DNA from: Phallusia mammillata
Taxonomy: Eukaryota > Chordata > Ascidiacea > Phlebobranchia > Ascidiidae
Assembly: GCA_003260075.1 (NCBI GenBank)
Contig: QLIY01000125.1
Location: 66,203 to 130,202, forward strand
Direction of reading: 5' to 3'
DNA length: 64,000 nucleotides
Shown: one piece after another, positions 11,316-23,283 of the stretch
Numbering within the stretch: position 1 is the stretch's first letter
Layout of the letters: each line of letters opens with the position of its first letter
Made by a program: the position numbers and the translations under genes
The notes under the pieces: model-generated
Seen by the model: only the letters and a program-made list of their open reading frames with translations
Databases searched by the model: none
Told to the model about the DNA's origin: nothing

Positions 11316-13685
11316 ATGGATAAATACATAATTGTCATCCAGCATTCGTCACATGAGACACAAAACGTAATTGGTTGGCAACTTCATCAAAGACAATCAG
11401 CCAAAATTGAGGAACCAAACATTTTCAACATAATTCAACACAAGCAAATCAAAACATTTTTGACATTCATTAAAATATGTGAAGATGCAGAACAAACCAA
11501 CAAAGTTAATTGGAAGAAATGTGATGGACCCATTTCAAAGGAGAATTTTGCAAAAGCAATGCTCTCTGATGTTGGTGAAATTCTTATGGAGCTGTCTGAT
11601 GATTTACCCCCACCAGGCTGTTGTCAGGTATATATTGACTGGCATATTGAGCCACATACTTCCACCAACATTAAGGAGTTAAGCCCAATCCTCGGAGCTT
11701 TAAAGAAGCTAAATTTATGGCATCACGCTGACATAAAACTTGTGGATCCCAATTTGTCAGAGGATTCAAACTTAATTGCTGATTTTGTTGGGGGGATTTG
11801 TACCTCCAAACCATTTACTTCTCGAAAGTTGAATGCTGATTGCATCTGGAGTGGTTCATTGGATGTTTCTTTGCCAGAATCAAAGTCAGTGAATTCATTT
11901 TCAGGCTTCTCAATGTATAAACATTTCAGCCCTATTAGTTTTGTTGATACAAACTGCAGAAACTTTGACACTTTGTCTGACACCAATGTTTGGATCGGTG
12001 ATGTAATAAAAGTATTGGATTTGGTTGACATGAACACTGTTCCACTTTTATACCGCTCTGATTATTTATTTGTCCTACAATGTGAGGCAGATAATTCTGC
12101 TGGTTTAAAGTTGCAACAGGCTTTAGAAAAATACCAAAATGGTGGATTTTTGTGCAAGTTTGACTATGCCATATCAGAAGACCCATTTTCATCATGCAAA
12201 GAATTAAGCTCAGAAAACTGGAGAAATGTTGTATTGAATGAAGAAATGAGCTTGGAAAATCCAAAGTTTTTTATGAATTATGACCTAAGGCTGGCACATT
12301 TTCTGATCACATTGCCCAAGAAGAAAAATGAGCTAGATTGCAAAGAACTTACATTTCATATGCATGCTCTAAAACTTGTAGATGAGTTATCTGTCAAACC
12401 ACTCATTGATCAATCTCATACAAATATTTACAACTCTTGCAAGGCTGAATGCTTATCATATGATGGAAATAGAAATTTGCCTTGTATTAATGCAGCTGCT
12501 TTGTCAACTATCCATGACAAATTTAGTTTAATTTTGCAGCAAGTAATGAAGTCCTGGAGAAGTCAGTATGGTGATGAAATTTCTGCAGAAAACTTACAAC
12601 AAATCGTAAATTGCACTGAAGATGTTTGTGATGAATATTTGAGAAACTTTTTGGTAACTGTTCCAGAGCATTTTACTTTCAACCTAGGTTCTGATTCAGA
12701 GGGTCAGGACAACAGGATGCCTGAATTAAGTGCCCTTTTTAACAAAGAGTCAAAATTGTCATTACCAATGGCAGCAGTTAAGGCCACTGACAGTGTTATG
12801 GATGCATTATGGTCAAATTCGGTTGCAAGCAAAATTAAAACAGGCACTGATAGTAGTCAGGATGTCTTATCCAAGCTGCTTGACAAGAATGAATGCCGGA
12901 AAATATTATCAAATCTGTCATCTTTCAAGCAAAGTGCAAGTGAACCACCAAATTTAGAGAAGTTGCAAGATTTTACAACAGCTCTTACAACATCATACCA
13001 TGGTATCAGTTACAATGTTGATGCTAGGTCATCTGAAAAGCAAGATAGATACTGTCGACGGACAGTTGAAAAGCTAGTCAAGTATGAGACATTTTCTGTT
13101 GGCTCTAAATCTCAGGTGCCATCGCCAGCCACAATGAATATTAATGATTCACCTCCGAAACAGGCAAAAGTTGAATGTACTCCTGGCAAGAAAAAGCGCC
13201 TTCAAAAAGTCGCAGAAAAGTTGTACAAGAAAAGGGCACAGAGCAGCAGTATCAATACTTCTATGGTGTTAAGGTCAACACCAACTAAAAAAAATTCTAC
13301 CAACCTGATTAAAGAGAAACTGGCAGCATCTCCAAGTGTGCATAAAATGGAACTTCGTTCATCCACTCCTACAAAAGAACCTCTAAACGCTCGCAGAAGG
13401 ATACTCAGTTCTGCATCATCCACCAGCACAAAGCGAAAGACATCTCAGAAAACTTATGTTCAGGACAACAAGAAAAAACTGCAGGATTTGGTTATTTGCA
13501 CTCTTGCAAACAACGGTGTTATGAAGGATCATAAAAAGTTTAACAAATGTGCAAAACGGCTCTATGATGTTAGCATGGCATTTTTAAAGGACCTCAAATC
13601 TTCTAAAGGTTTAGAAATGACAATGAAACGAACAGTAGAGGAAAACGTCAAACTTGTGCTTTCATTCGAAATTGGTGGCTCTTGA
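11316..13685 (+). CDS. MTBP: MTBP, Treslin partner in origin firing
   Basis: Single uninterrupted frame of 789 residues from the ATG at 11316. The frame is open further upstream, but MDKYIIVIQ aligns with the start of human MTBP, so this start is preferred. Family landmarks: LSDDLPPPG followed by ILGALKKLNLWH in the N-terminal third, YHGISY with KLVKYET before a basic Ser/Pro-rich tail, and a C-terminal block with KRLYDVSMAFLKDLKSSKGL, which matches the conserved MTBP C-terminus. MTBP (Mdm2-binding protein) acts in the nucleus with Treslin/TICRR to load CDC45 on replication origins. Human MTBP has 904 residues; this one is shorter mainly in the middle. The vertebrate gene has many introns, so an intronless copy is notable. 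It is not obviously a pseudogene because the frame is intact. Confidence 0.9.
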   Translation: MDKYIIVIQHSSHETQNVIGWQLHQRQSAKIEEPNIFNIIQHKQIKTFLTFIKICEDAEQTNKVNWKKCDGPISKENFAKAMLSDVGEILMELSDDLPPPGCCQVYIDWHIEPHTSTNIKELSPILGALKKLNLWHHADIKLVDPNLSEDSNLIADFVGGICTSKPFTSRKLNADCIWSGSLDVSLPESKSVNSFSGFSMYKHFSPISFVDTNCRNFDTLSDTNVWIGDVIKVLDLVDMNTVPLLYRSDYLFVLQCEADNSAGLKLQQALEKYQNGGFLCKFDYAISEDPFSSCKELSSENWRNVVLNEEMSLENPKFFMNYDLRLAHFLITLPKKKNELDCKELTFHMHALKLVDELSVKPLIDQSHTNIYNSCKAECLSYDGNRNLPCINAAALSTIHDKFSLILQQVMKSWRSQYGDEISAENLQQIVNCTEDVCDEYLRNFLVTVPEHFTFNLGSDSEGQDNRMPELSALFNKESKLSLPMAAVKATDSVMDALWSNSVASKIKTGTDSSQDVLSKLLDKNECRKILSNLSSFKQSASEPPNLEKLQDFTTALTTSYHGISYNVDARSSEKQDRYCRRTVEKLVKYETFSVGSKSQVPSPATMNINDSPPKQAKVECTPGKKKRLQKVAEKLYKKRAQSSSINTSMVLRSTPTKKNSTNLIKEKLAASPSVHKMELRSSTPTKEPLNARRRILSSASSTSTKRKTSQKTYVQDNKKKLQDLVICTLANNGVMKDHKKFNKCAKRLYDVSMAFLKDLKSSKGLEMTMKRTVEENVKLVLSFEIGGS

Positions 13686-14220
13686 TTTCTAGGAAGATAT
13701 ATGTGGTAGAATTCATTATAAACATGTCAATGTTTATCATTCATTACAAAAAAATGAGGTTGCGTTTGTCCATAGTATTTTGTTTTTACGTTGTTCAAAA
13801 CATATTGTTGTTAGGCCTAACTGTACATTTAAAATCTTAAAACTTAAAAAATCGAATGAGTGAAAAGCACCTTTGTTCAGTGTGTTTGTATAATGCATTA
13901 ATTGTTTGGTAGTAAACAGCATTGGCGATACATTTAGCTTTTGAAGATTTATACCGTACCACATATCATCACAAATGAAGGTAGATTCGGTGTTTATACT
14001 GCCGATGTTCGGTTTCAGCCGGAACGTAATTTAGCGCATTCTATGCACCATTAGTTTCATAATTTATTGTCAATAAGATAAAAAAAAATCTTACAAAATG
14101 GGAATCAAACGAATGAAAAAAAACTTTGAGTAAATAAACTACTAATAAAAAAAGAAACAAATAACCAAATGAAAATTAAAGCAATCGGATCATGACATAA
14201 CATGAATTGGAACTCTCAAC

Positions 14221-15091
14221 CAGGGAGTCGAACCGGTTTGAGCAGTTAATTTCATTAAACCCGAACCGCTAATTACGATTTTCGAAAAACCCGAACCGGA
14301 GTTGAACCCAATATTTTGTTTGGCGTTGGACCCGAACCAGTAAAAAATGCAGTCTGTTTTGGATTTTGTGATTGTTTCAAAACAGCGCACTGAAGAATAC
14401 ACGAGATAGCACTTATTGGGCGTGTCAAAACTAACATTGCACAGGCAAAATTCTTTTGGAGTGTGATATGGCCACTAGTTGATGGGTAGAATTAAATTAA
14501 AACGAATAACCGGTTNACCTGAACCGCTAATTACGATTTTCTAAAAACCCGAACCGGAGTTGAAACCGATATTTTGTTTGCCGTTGGACCCAAACCGGAA
14601 CCGAACCAGTAAAAATTGCAGTCTGTTTTATATTTTGTGATTTTTTCAAAACAGCGCACTGAAGAATACACAAGATAGCACTTATAGGGCGTGTCAAAAC
14701 TAACATTGCACAGGCAAAATTCTTTTGGAGTGTGATATGGCCAGGTAGATGATGGGTAGAATTACATTGAAACGAATAAAAACTTGAACCGGTTTAAAAA
14801 CCGCAAATATGCACATTTTACAAAAGGACAGTTTGAAAAATATGATGATACACATCACAAAATTAATTCCCCAAAAACTGCTGTGCTGTTGTATAATGGT
14901 AAAGAGTCTCAATCTGATTGGTTTGCTGGTCATGAGAATGATCTGTATAATGTTAGCAACATTGAATCACTCAGCATTACCCTGCCTGTGCCCAAAAACA
15001 ATCAGTCTCAAGACTTTCTCTGAATCACCCCCCCCCCCCAAGTGAACCCGAACCGAACCTGAACCGATATGACAAGCGGTTCGACTCCCTG
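14221..15091. mobile_element. hAT-type element, CAGGGAGTCGAACCG family
   Basis: Perfect inverted ends CAGGGAGTCGAACCG and CGGTTCGACTCCCTG, with a perfect 8-bp duplication ctctcaac (14213-14220 and 15092-15099). Subterminal zones are dense in CCGAACCG words. An N at 14516 separates two copies of one internal segment (about 14264-14480 and 14517-14770), and a C12 run lies at 15028-15039, so the true element is likely shorter than 871 bp. Confidence 0.92.
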
Positions 15092-15362
15092 CTCTCAACA
15101 ACTACAAGGATGCTTAAATTAGTGAATTTTCCTGCAATAATAAAAAACACGACAGAAGTGAAAAGTTTCTGCAGTAGTTGGAAGGTAAAATGATAAAGAG
15201 CATTCGAACAAGACTTGATTACGAGATAAAATTTGTTCAAACTTGCTCATGTGGTCAAATATGTGAGAGTCCATGCTAAAGACATAAAATGAACAGAGAA
15301 TAGAAAATTTGATTTGCTTTTTATTATTGTTTTGTGCTAAATATGAATAACAATAAAAAACG

Positions 15363-15428
<66 letters not shown>
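15363..15428. other. C66 homopolymer, probable gap placeholder
   Basis: Sixty-six C with AAAAAACG on both sides. Probable sized filler between contigs, as for the G72 and C83 runs. Confidence 0.7.
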
Positions 15429-15430
<2 letters not shown>

Positions 15431-15951
15431 AAAACGGGTGATGAAAAACGACGGGCTGGTTACCATCAGGAAATGATGCCTACGCGGTATTTTTTTACAA
15501 AGACCACCAAGCACCAAAAACATATTAATCAATTTTTTTTTAAATGTAAACACGTTGAACCGACTTTACCACATTTAAAATATTGTGGTAACTGTTTTAA
15601 CCTGATGCTATTCGTTTTTGAAAAGTTTTTTTATACCACATCTAATTATCTATACGCGTCATGGGGATTTTCCCTAAAACCGGAATTTTTTGTATCTCGT
15701 AAACAAGTTGTTGTTATTGTTTTCTACTCCCTTGTTTAGCATTTAAAAAGCTTTTTTACATCCAAGCATTGTTATGGTTGTCACGAAATAACTACGTGTA
15801 AGTATGAGTAGGTTGGCATATGGTATGAATAAAAAAGGGTGTTTGGAAGTTGTTGTTACTGTTAGTTTAATTTTCCAAAACTTAGAAATAATTTTCTGTA
15901 AACGATAGGCTACCACCTATTTATTTCGAAAATTGCCTACTAGTATTGAAT

Positions 15952-18011
15952 ATGGCTAATCCTGTAAGTGCAGATGGAAGCTGGGTCCGTTCTGGGGTAA
16001 AATTGACGGGGAAAACCGTGATTATCACTGGAGCAAATACTGGAATTGGTTTGTTTACAGCCATTAACTTGGCAGAACGCCAAGCCAAAGTTATCCTTGC
16101 TTGTCGAAATTATGAAAAGGCAGAACTTGCCAAACAAAAGGTAGTTTTTGAATAATCCCAGTGCATCTTTTAGTTGAACTGTGTCACTTTGAAGTTTTGT
16201 TTTGCAGATACTAGCTGAAGCAAAGTGCCCAGAGGAAAATGTGGTTATTAAAAGTCTTGATCTTTCTTCTTTTGCATCAATCAGAAAGTTTGCTGAAGAC
16301 ATAAATACCACAGAGGAGCAACTTGACATACTCATAAATAATGCTGGTAAGTAAATTTTTAAAAAAAGTAATGATAAGGTAATGGTTTAGTCAGGTGTGA
16401 AAAACTTGTACTGTTTGTAAATTATTTTCAAGGAGTTATGATGTGCCCTGAAGGTAAAACCGAGGATGGGTTTGAGATTCAATTTGGTGTCAATCATCTT
16501 GGACACTTTTTACTCACAAACTTGCTTCTTGACCTCATAAAGGTATTTTTTCATTTGTATGCTGTGATCTTAAGTCTGACTGCATTTACCAACAAAGGCT
16601 TAATGTTCGCAATTAGCTGAGCTTTCAAAAATAGGATTGAGTATAAAAGTACAATACAAATTTAAAGGTATATTTTTTATGTTTACAATTTCCTTTTAGA
16701 AAAGTGCTCCAAGCCGTATTGTAAATGTTGCTTCAGCATTCCATAAATATGGTACAATTAATTTTGATGATTTGAACAGTAACAATGGTTATTCACCCAT
16801 AAAAGCTTATGGACAAAGCAAGTTGTGTAACATCTTGTTTTCCCGCTTTCTAGCCAAAACCTTGGAAGGTTTGTACATATAAATTAGTTATATTGTGATT
16901 TATAATATATTTACACATACAGTATGACATAAATAGTTGAAAATCAATAGGTGTGGAATTTACATCGGTTGGTTGAGTGGTTAGCATAACCATTAAGGTA
17001 GTGGATTCTAATCCTACCGCATTTAGTTCTGTTTTTCTCCTGTAAACTGAAATGATATTGCTTTGAAGCCAAAGAGTATGATTTATGTTTAACACCCCAT
17101 AAACAAAAAAGTGAAATTTATAGTTGTTGTGTAACTGCTTGAAAGAGTATGTAGCTTAAAGGCAAAATTGTGCTGAAAAGAACAGTAATTAAAACTTGGT
17201 AATTTAAATTCAGGAAAACGTGTTTTTTTTTCTGGTTTCATTAATAAAAAAACACCAATAAAAATAAAAATGTATAGACCAATGTACTAGAATCAGCAAG
17301 AAATGGTTTGTGCTTTATTTTTCACAATTCCCTGCATGTAGACTCCTATTTACCACATATAGCCTACAAAAAATTAAAATACTTTTAACAGGCACAGGAG
17401 TATCAGTATACAGTGCACATCCTGGCGCAACAAAGACAGACCTTCAAAGACATGTTGATGCCCCAACAGGAAATCTTTTTTTCAAGTTTTTCTATACCAT
17501 AACACAGATGCCTGCATTTAGTTGGGTAATGAACTGGAAAGTCCCTGTACATGGTGCACAGACTTCCATATATTGTGCCATTGCACCAGAGCTACAGAAT
17601 GTTACTGGAAAATATTTTAGGTATTGCATTTTTGCTACAAAACATTATTTAAACATCTAAATTTGGTTAAAGTATTTTTTTTTTCAATTTTAGTTTTTAA
17701 AAAAAAATAGTTTTTCCAACCAAGATGTCTGCAAAAATGTTTAAATAGGCAGCAACAGTAAACACTGCTGTTTAGATACACAAACCTTACTGAAAAAAAT
17801 ATTTTTAAAGTTTTATTAATGGCTAAAACATGTCCAAATTGTGCATGAAATAATAATAAAACATGAAATAAAAGTTATGATGATTTTTAAACTTTTCTTG
17901 ATTATTTTCAGTGACTGCCACATTACAACAGAAAGCGAGGACGCAAGAAACGACCATGACGCAGAAAGATTATGGAATATTAGCATGAAACTCACCAAAA
18001 TAAACGAATAG
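15952..18011 (+). CDS. RDH11/12/13/14-like short-chain dehydrogenase, paralogue 2
   Basis: Exons 15952-16140, 16208-16346, 16433-16542, 16700-16868, 17392-17620, 17912-18011 give 311 residues. The ATG at 15952 is chosen because it aligns with the N-termini of the two paralogues. SDR marks: [12 protein letters not shown], the downstream Ser of NVASAF (the first Ser of the usual SS pair is Ala), and [19 protein letters not shown] and HPGATKTDL follow the RDH11-14 pattern. There is no N-terminal membrane anchor. Intron 4 contains a tRNA-derived SINE-like unit. Probably an oxidoreductase of retinoid or lipid aldehydes; substrate not inferable. Confidence 0.92.
16964..17095 (+). repeat. tRNA-derived SINE-like unit
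   Basis: Box A-like GGTTGAGTGGTTAGCAT and box B-like GGATTCTAATCC (17003-17014) are spaced as in tRNA-derived promoters. The tail (CTCCTGTAAACTGAAATGATATT) resembles that of the unit at 22203. It sits inside intron 4 of dehydrogenase 2. Too divergent to be a functional tRNA. Confidence 0.5.
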
Positions 18012-19046
18012 TTTCCACAGCAAACAAATATACACATCTTACACTTATTTACAAATATTTACAACCTGTTCATGTCACATTTTGTGGACGTGCACAATAA
18101 CGTGTGTTAGTGCATACATGGTCACAGGTATGATTGTGTAGTTTTGCGCACAAAGCTGTTTGGTAACTGAAGATTTGACGAAGTTGAACCGAAAAAAAAA
18201 AAAAACTGTCAAACTATACAGTATTGACGAAAAAGAAAATCCATTGGGCANACATTTTGTGGACGTGCACAATAACGTGTGTTAGTGCATACATGGTCAC
18301 AGGTATGATTGTGTAGTTTTGCGCACAAAGCTGTTTGGTAACTGAAGATTTGACGAAGTTGAACCGAAAAAAAAAAAAACTGTCAAACTATAAAGTATTG
18401 ACGAAAACGAAAATCCATTGGTGGTTTTCATTGATTGACATGGTAAATAACGTCAATTACAGGACGCAGCCACACTGCAGGGTTTATACGGGAGAGAAAA
18501 CAGGAGAGTTTCAGTGCGCTGCTTTGTTAAAGCCAGCATCAAAATAGCACCAACACGTAAATACAATGAGAAAGACTGTTTGATGAAAATGGCATAACTG
18601 ACCTCATTATCACAACTCACTAGGGCGGTGTTCGTCCATCACCATCACAAACAAATTTATGTTTACTTCAGACTATGTTGCCAAACCAATTGTAAATGCA
18701 GCGTGTCATAAAGAAACACCTCCAAAAAAACCAAGAGAGAAACGGGTGTTATGTTTGTTTTTTTCTCAACCATATCTGGTCAGCCAGGTAGCGTGAAATG
18801 TAAAAGGAAACCAGTTGTTCAATGCGGTCTGTAGGGGAGATGCGGGACCATTGCGCCAAAATTCAGTTTTTCATGACTATTTCTTTGGGTTCGAAAGAAA
18901 AATTGCCATTGAACACCTGTACTAATACTACACGTATTTACACACTTACACAAGGGTATAACTTTCTTACTTGGAAATGCGTTGGCAAGATATTCCGTTT
19001 TAAAAACTNTACAGGTCTGTAGTTTAGCCTTCAACAAAGTACTACA
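18012..19046. other. Intergenic region with a duplicated segment at an N
   Basis: 18077-18247 and 18252-18420 are near-identical copies around the N at 18251. A second N lies at 19009, just before dehydrogenase 3. No gene seen. Confidence 0.7.
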
Positions 19047-22000
19047 ATGAGTGATGTTCCGAAACAAATAAGCGCTAATGGAAGCTGGGTGCAATGTGAT
19101 GAAAAGTTAAAAGACAAAACGGCGATAATAACCGGGGCAAACACTGGAATAGGATTTTGGACAGCCGTTGATCTTGCAAGGCGTGGGGCAAAAGTTATAT
19201 TAGCCTGTCGAAATGTTGAAAAGGCGCAAGAAGCAAGAGCACAGGTAATAGCTGTTTTTTTGTTATTTGCTTTAACAATTTTTTGTGTATGGGAGACTGA
19301 GCTGGGACAAGCCGTATTGTCCGGTTTGCTAAATACATTTTGGTTTTATGTTCGTGCTTTATCAGTTTGCTACTTTTCCAGTAAATGTATTTATTTTTTT
19401 AATGTGAATTGGTTTGCCCAAACATTTTCACACATCGGCATTGAATTTGTGAGGGACAGTGGGGTACAACCACAGATTGAACGTTTTATCGAATCATACA
19501 AAATTCCATTAGGCATAAAACAAACAAGAACATGTATAAAAAAGAGAAAAAAACTAAATAAAATATTAATATTATAATGTACATAATATAATATTTTTTT
19601 TATTTTTCCCCCCCCCCGCCCAAACATTTTCACACATCGGCATTGAATTTGTGAGGGACAGTGGGATACAACCACAGATTGAACGTTTTATCGAATCATA
19701 CAAAATTCCATTAATAAAACACACAAGCACATGTATAAAAAAGAGAAAAAAACTAAATAAAATATTAATCTTACAATGTACATTATATAATATTTTTTTA
19801 GCTTTGAATTTTTATAGAAGTGCAAAGAAAAATTGTGCAATTCCAATCTAATTTTTTTTAATAAAGAATTTATTTTTTAAAATATCCCCCCCCCCTAATA
19901 TTTTTTAGGAAAAATATAATACAGTGGTAGCTTGGTGACAATCATTGAACACTTTATTTTTATTAGTTTAAACAAACTATACCACACTTATACAAGAATG
20001 CATTTTGCATGCACTACATTGTTAAAATGGTTTGGGCTTTAGGTTGTTGAAGAAGCAAAATGTTTAGAAGAAAAAGTTGGCTCCCCCCCCCCATAGAAGT
20101 GCAAAGAAAAAATGTGCAATTCCAATCTAATTTTTTTTAATAAAGAATTTTTTTTTAAATGTTACAAAGTTGGAAAAAAAGTAACTAAACTTCTTTCTTC
20201 ATTGTGTTTTAATAATAATTTAGAAAATTAGTTATAATGTAGTAAATTGTTTCCAGCATTTAAATCTAATCCCAATGCTTGGAGATGAAAATTTTGTACA
20301 TGAAAAACTATGTTCCAAATTTTACCTTTCCTATTTTGTTACAATCCTGTATCCTACTACCAAGCTGTTAATGATGCATATAATGGCATTTATCGAAATT
20401 TCGTCATAAAACAACAGTGGTTGGTAAAATTCAATTAGGTTTACTGAACAAAATGAACTGTTTAAATTAATATTTTTTAGGAGAAATATAACAATAGTGG
20501 TAGCTTAGCGACAATCATTGAATACTTTATTTTTATTAGTTTAAACAAACTCAACCAAACTTATACAAGAATGCATTTTGCATGCACTACTTTGTTAAAA
20601 TGGTTTTGCCTTTAGGTTGTTAAAGAAGCAAAATGTTTAGAAGAAAAAGTTGGCCTCAAAATTCTTGATCTTGCCTCGTTTGCTTCAATCAGGAAGTTTG
20701 CTGAAGATATTATTGCAACAGAAGATAAGCTCAATATACTCGTAAATAATGCCGGTAAAATCAAATGCTATCTAACCTAAACAATTGTTGTTATATTGCT
20801 GACACATTAGTCCTATCTGTTTCATCTTCCAAAAAAATCCATGCAACAAGCAGAGTTTACACAGATTATTATACAAATGTTGTTGAATGCAGTTTTTAAA
20901 GTTAGTTACGTTTATCCCAATGTTATACTTGCATCAAGCAAAATTGCAAACTTTTTTTTAACTAGGAGTGATGCTCCCCCCCCCCCACAGATTATTATAC
21001 AAATGTTGTTGAATGCAGTTTTTAAAGTTAGTTATGTTTATCCCAGTGTTATACTTGCATCAAGCAAAATTGCAAAACTTTTTTTTAACTAGGAGTAATG
21101 CTCTGCCCTGAAGGCAAGACTGAAGATGGATTTGAAACACAGTTCGGTGTTAATCACCTTGGACATTTTCTTCTTACAAATTTGCTGTTAGACTTAATAA
21201 AGGTTTGCTTGGGTATAACACGGTTTTCTTTTTTAAATAACTTTGGCCACAGATTTTTTACTAACTCTTGGTCATTTTTGTAATATGTAATAAAAAACTG
21301 AGATTGGAAAATATTTTCCAAGTACCAGGATTAGCCAATGAATTTACATGGAATATATATGTATATATATATATTCACCTAACTGGCATCTTGAGTTGCT
21401 TATTCAAATAGAAATAAGCAATGTCTTTATTGTAATAAAATATATGCTTTTAATATATTGGTTTAATATTGTTTTGCTTTGGTTGTTTTTGCAGAAAAGT
21501 GCACCTAGTCGCATTGTAGTCCTTTCTTCAATTGCACACAAGTATGGTAAAATGAACTTTGATGATCTAAACAGCACTAAGAAATATGATTCTTGGGCAG
21601 CATATGGACAGAGCAAGCTAGCAAATATTCTCTTTAGCAGATACCTGGCAAAACAACTAGCAGGTTTTGATGCTTAGAACATCAATTTCAATTTTCCTTG
21701 TATTGTTTTAAATTAGGGAAAATAATTAGCGGTAACCTTTTATTGTTAAAGCTCATTAAAACATTAAGCGTAACAAAAGAGATGCTGTTAAATATGGTAG
21801 TTGCCATATTTGTAACTATATAACAATGCTGTATTTCTGTAGAATTATTTTGTCGAATTTTACAGGTACAAGGGTTACAGTGAACAGTGTTCACCCTGGC
21901 TCTGTAAAAACTGAACTGCAAAGACACATTCATGCTCCCACTGGAAGTTACTTATTTAAATTTGTTGTCAACCTAACTCAGTTACTTGGATTTAGTTGGT

Positions 22001-22694
22001 TGATGAAATGGAAAACTGCTGAACATGGAGCACAGACTTCTATTTACTGTGCTGTTGCACCTGAACTTGCAGATGTGTCTGGGAGATATTTTAGGTGAAT
22101 ATTATAAGTTGGTAGAAATACAAATGATTGTTCTGTTTTGTGGTGAATCTATACTTAATGCAGTAAATAAAAGAAAAAATGTTGTATCAGCAACAATACA
22201 AGATGGGTGGCTAGGGCAACTGCCTTGTGTTCACAAGGTTGTGAGTTCTAATCTTATCTAGGCCACCTGTGTTTCCTTAACAGGAAACTTAAATGACATT
22301 GCTTTAACTCACTGGAACTTAGTGGATTAAAACAAATCAAAGTAACTTCATTTATCAAAAAGAAATCTAGTAAAAAAAAATATTTAACGAACTTACAATA
22401 TAAACTAGGTGACAGACTCATTGTCTGCATTTAGGTTTGGCTAGTTGATTAAGGATAAAAATGCATCAAACAGCAAGTATAACTAACTTCATGACATCGT
22501 GAACTGTTAAACAATCATATCCTTGGGCAAAAACACAAATTCAAGTGTTAAACTAAATTACAATAACTAATAGTTCACTATGCTTTTCGCACAGCGATTG
22601 CAAAGTTGACAATGAAACAACTGCAGCGCAAAATGATGCTGATGCAGAGAAACTGTGGAACGTCAGCATTGAACTGACCAAACTGAATGCATGA
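19047..22694 (+). CDS. RDH11/12/13/14-like short-chain dehydrogenase, paralogue 3
   Basis: Exons 19047-19244, 20616-20754, 21093-21202, 21495-21663, 21866-22094, 22595-22694 give 314 residues. SDR marks: [23 protein letters not shown], plus [14 protein letters not shown] and HPGSVKTEL. Introns 1 and 2 are inflated by split duplicate segments, leaving truncated copies of exon 2 (20043-20082) and of the start of exon 3 (near 20967). The intact copies splice in frame, so the gene itself looks functional. It is convergent with STRAP, about 1 kb away. Like its paralogues it lacks the N-terminal anchor of vertebrate RDH11/12. Confidence 0.92.
19416..19799. repeat. Tandem copy pair split by C10 (19608-19617)
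   Basis: The segment beginning GCCCAAACATTTTCACAC is present twice with several substitutions and is separated by ten C. It lies inside intron 1 of dehydrogenase 3. Confidence 0.8.
19814..20654. repeat. Shuffled copies A1-B1-A2-B2 with two C10 joins
   Basis: Segment A (19814-19885 and 20093-20160) and segment B (19896-20082 and 20467-20654) occur in the order A1, C10 (19886-19895), B1, C10 (20083-20092), A2, unique DNA, B2. This is expected if a short contig carrying B1 was placed inside the interval that A2-B2 already covers. Confidence 0.75.
20043..20082 (+). pseudogene. Truncated duplicate of dehydrogenase 3 exon 2
   Basis: It follows a good acceptor and matches the first 13 codons of the intact exon at 20616, then stops at a C10 run. 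Most likely an assembly duplicate, not a real pseudo-exon. Confidence 0.7.
20861..21103. repeat. Tandem copy pair split by a C11 run
   Basis: Copies 20861-20976 and 20987-21103, each ending in the first bases of exon 3 (GGAGTRATGCTC). The run is 11 C, of which one is the native C after ATGCT seen in copy two, leaving ten. Confidence 0.8.
22203..22335 (+). repeat. tRNA-derived SINE-like unit
   Basis: GGTGGC near 22205 pairs with GCCACC near 22262, enclosing a box B-like GAGTTCTAATC. The tail (AGGAAACTTAAATGACATTGCTTT) matches the unit at 16964. It is in intron 5 of dehydrogenase 3. Confidence 0.5.
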
Positions 22695-23277
22695 TCATAC
22701 CTGCTTGTAACAATAATGACCTTTTGTCGATATCTTGCACTAAAACATTTTTGCATGGAACTAACTCAGCTCCATTAATATTCTTTATTGTATGTGTGGT
22801 TGAAAAAAGTGTTATGTGAGCTGACTTTGATATTAAACATCTATTCATTTTTCCCTCTTCGGTTAGTGAGGTCTGTTAAATATTGGTATTTTGTACATGT
22901 TGATCTCAGCATTTAAACCTGTTGTCTTTTGCAACCAAGCAGGCTAACATGCCTGTATGTCAAATGAGTGGCCGTTACATTATGCTCGACTTACATTTAT
23001 ATTCACTCGACTGCTATAAATGAATGTAAATATAGACTCGTAATTACGTGACATTACTAATATTCTCGCTCTTGACTTAGTAAACCATCACTTTGCTAGT
23101 ATGACACCTACATTAAATTTAGCTATTATTTAGTTCAAGCTGAAAAATTTACTTTTAAACCCTTTTTTGCCCCATGGAAACATTATGACCAAAATTGACT
23201 GTTAATATTCTTGTGTTGAAAACTGTCAGCATATTTTCAGTGACCGAATAGTCAGTGTGCACTATTTCTTTCTTTCC

Positions 23278-23283
23278 AATAAA
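23278..23283 (+). terminator. Candidate poly(A) signal AATAAA of dehydrogenase 3
   Basis: It lies 584 bases after the stop codon on the sense strand, in the convergent interval with STRAP. Confidence 0.4.

Larger units (their letters stand above)
13686..15951. other. Intergenic region, mostly repeats
   Basis: Between MTBP and dehydrogenase 2, same strand. Most of it is the hAT element at 14221-15091 and a C66 run. A candidate AATAAA for MTBP lies at 14133-14138. The rest is unremarkable AT-rich DNA. Confidence 0.65.

Noticed and set aside
16964..17040. Functional tRNA gene
   Set aside because: Box B is mutated (GGATTCTAATCC) and the acceptor stem does not close; it fits a SINE better.
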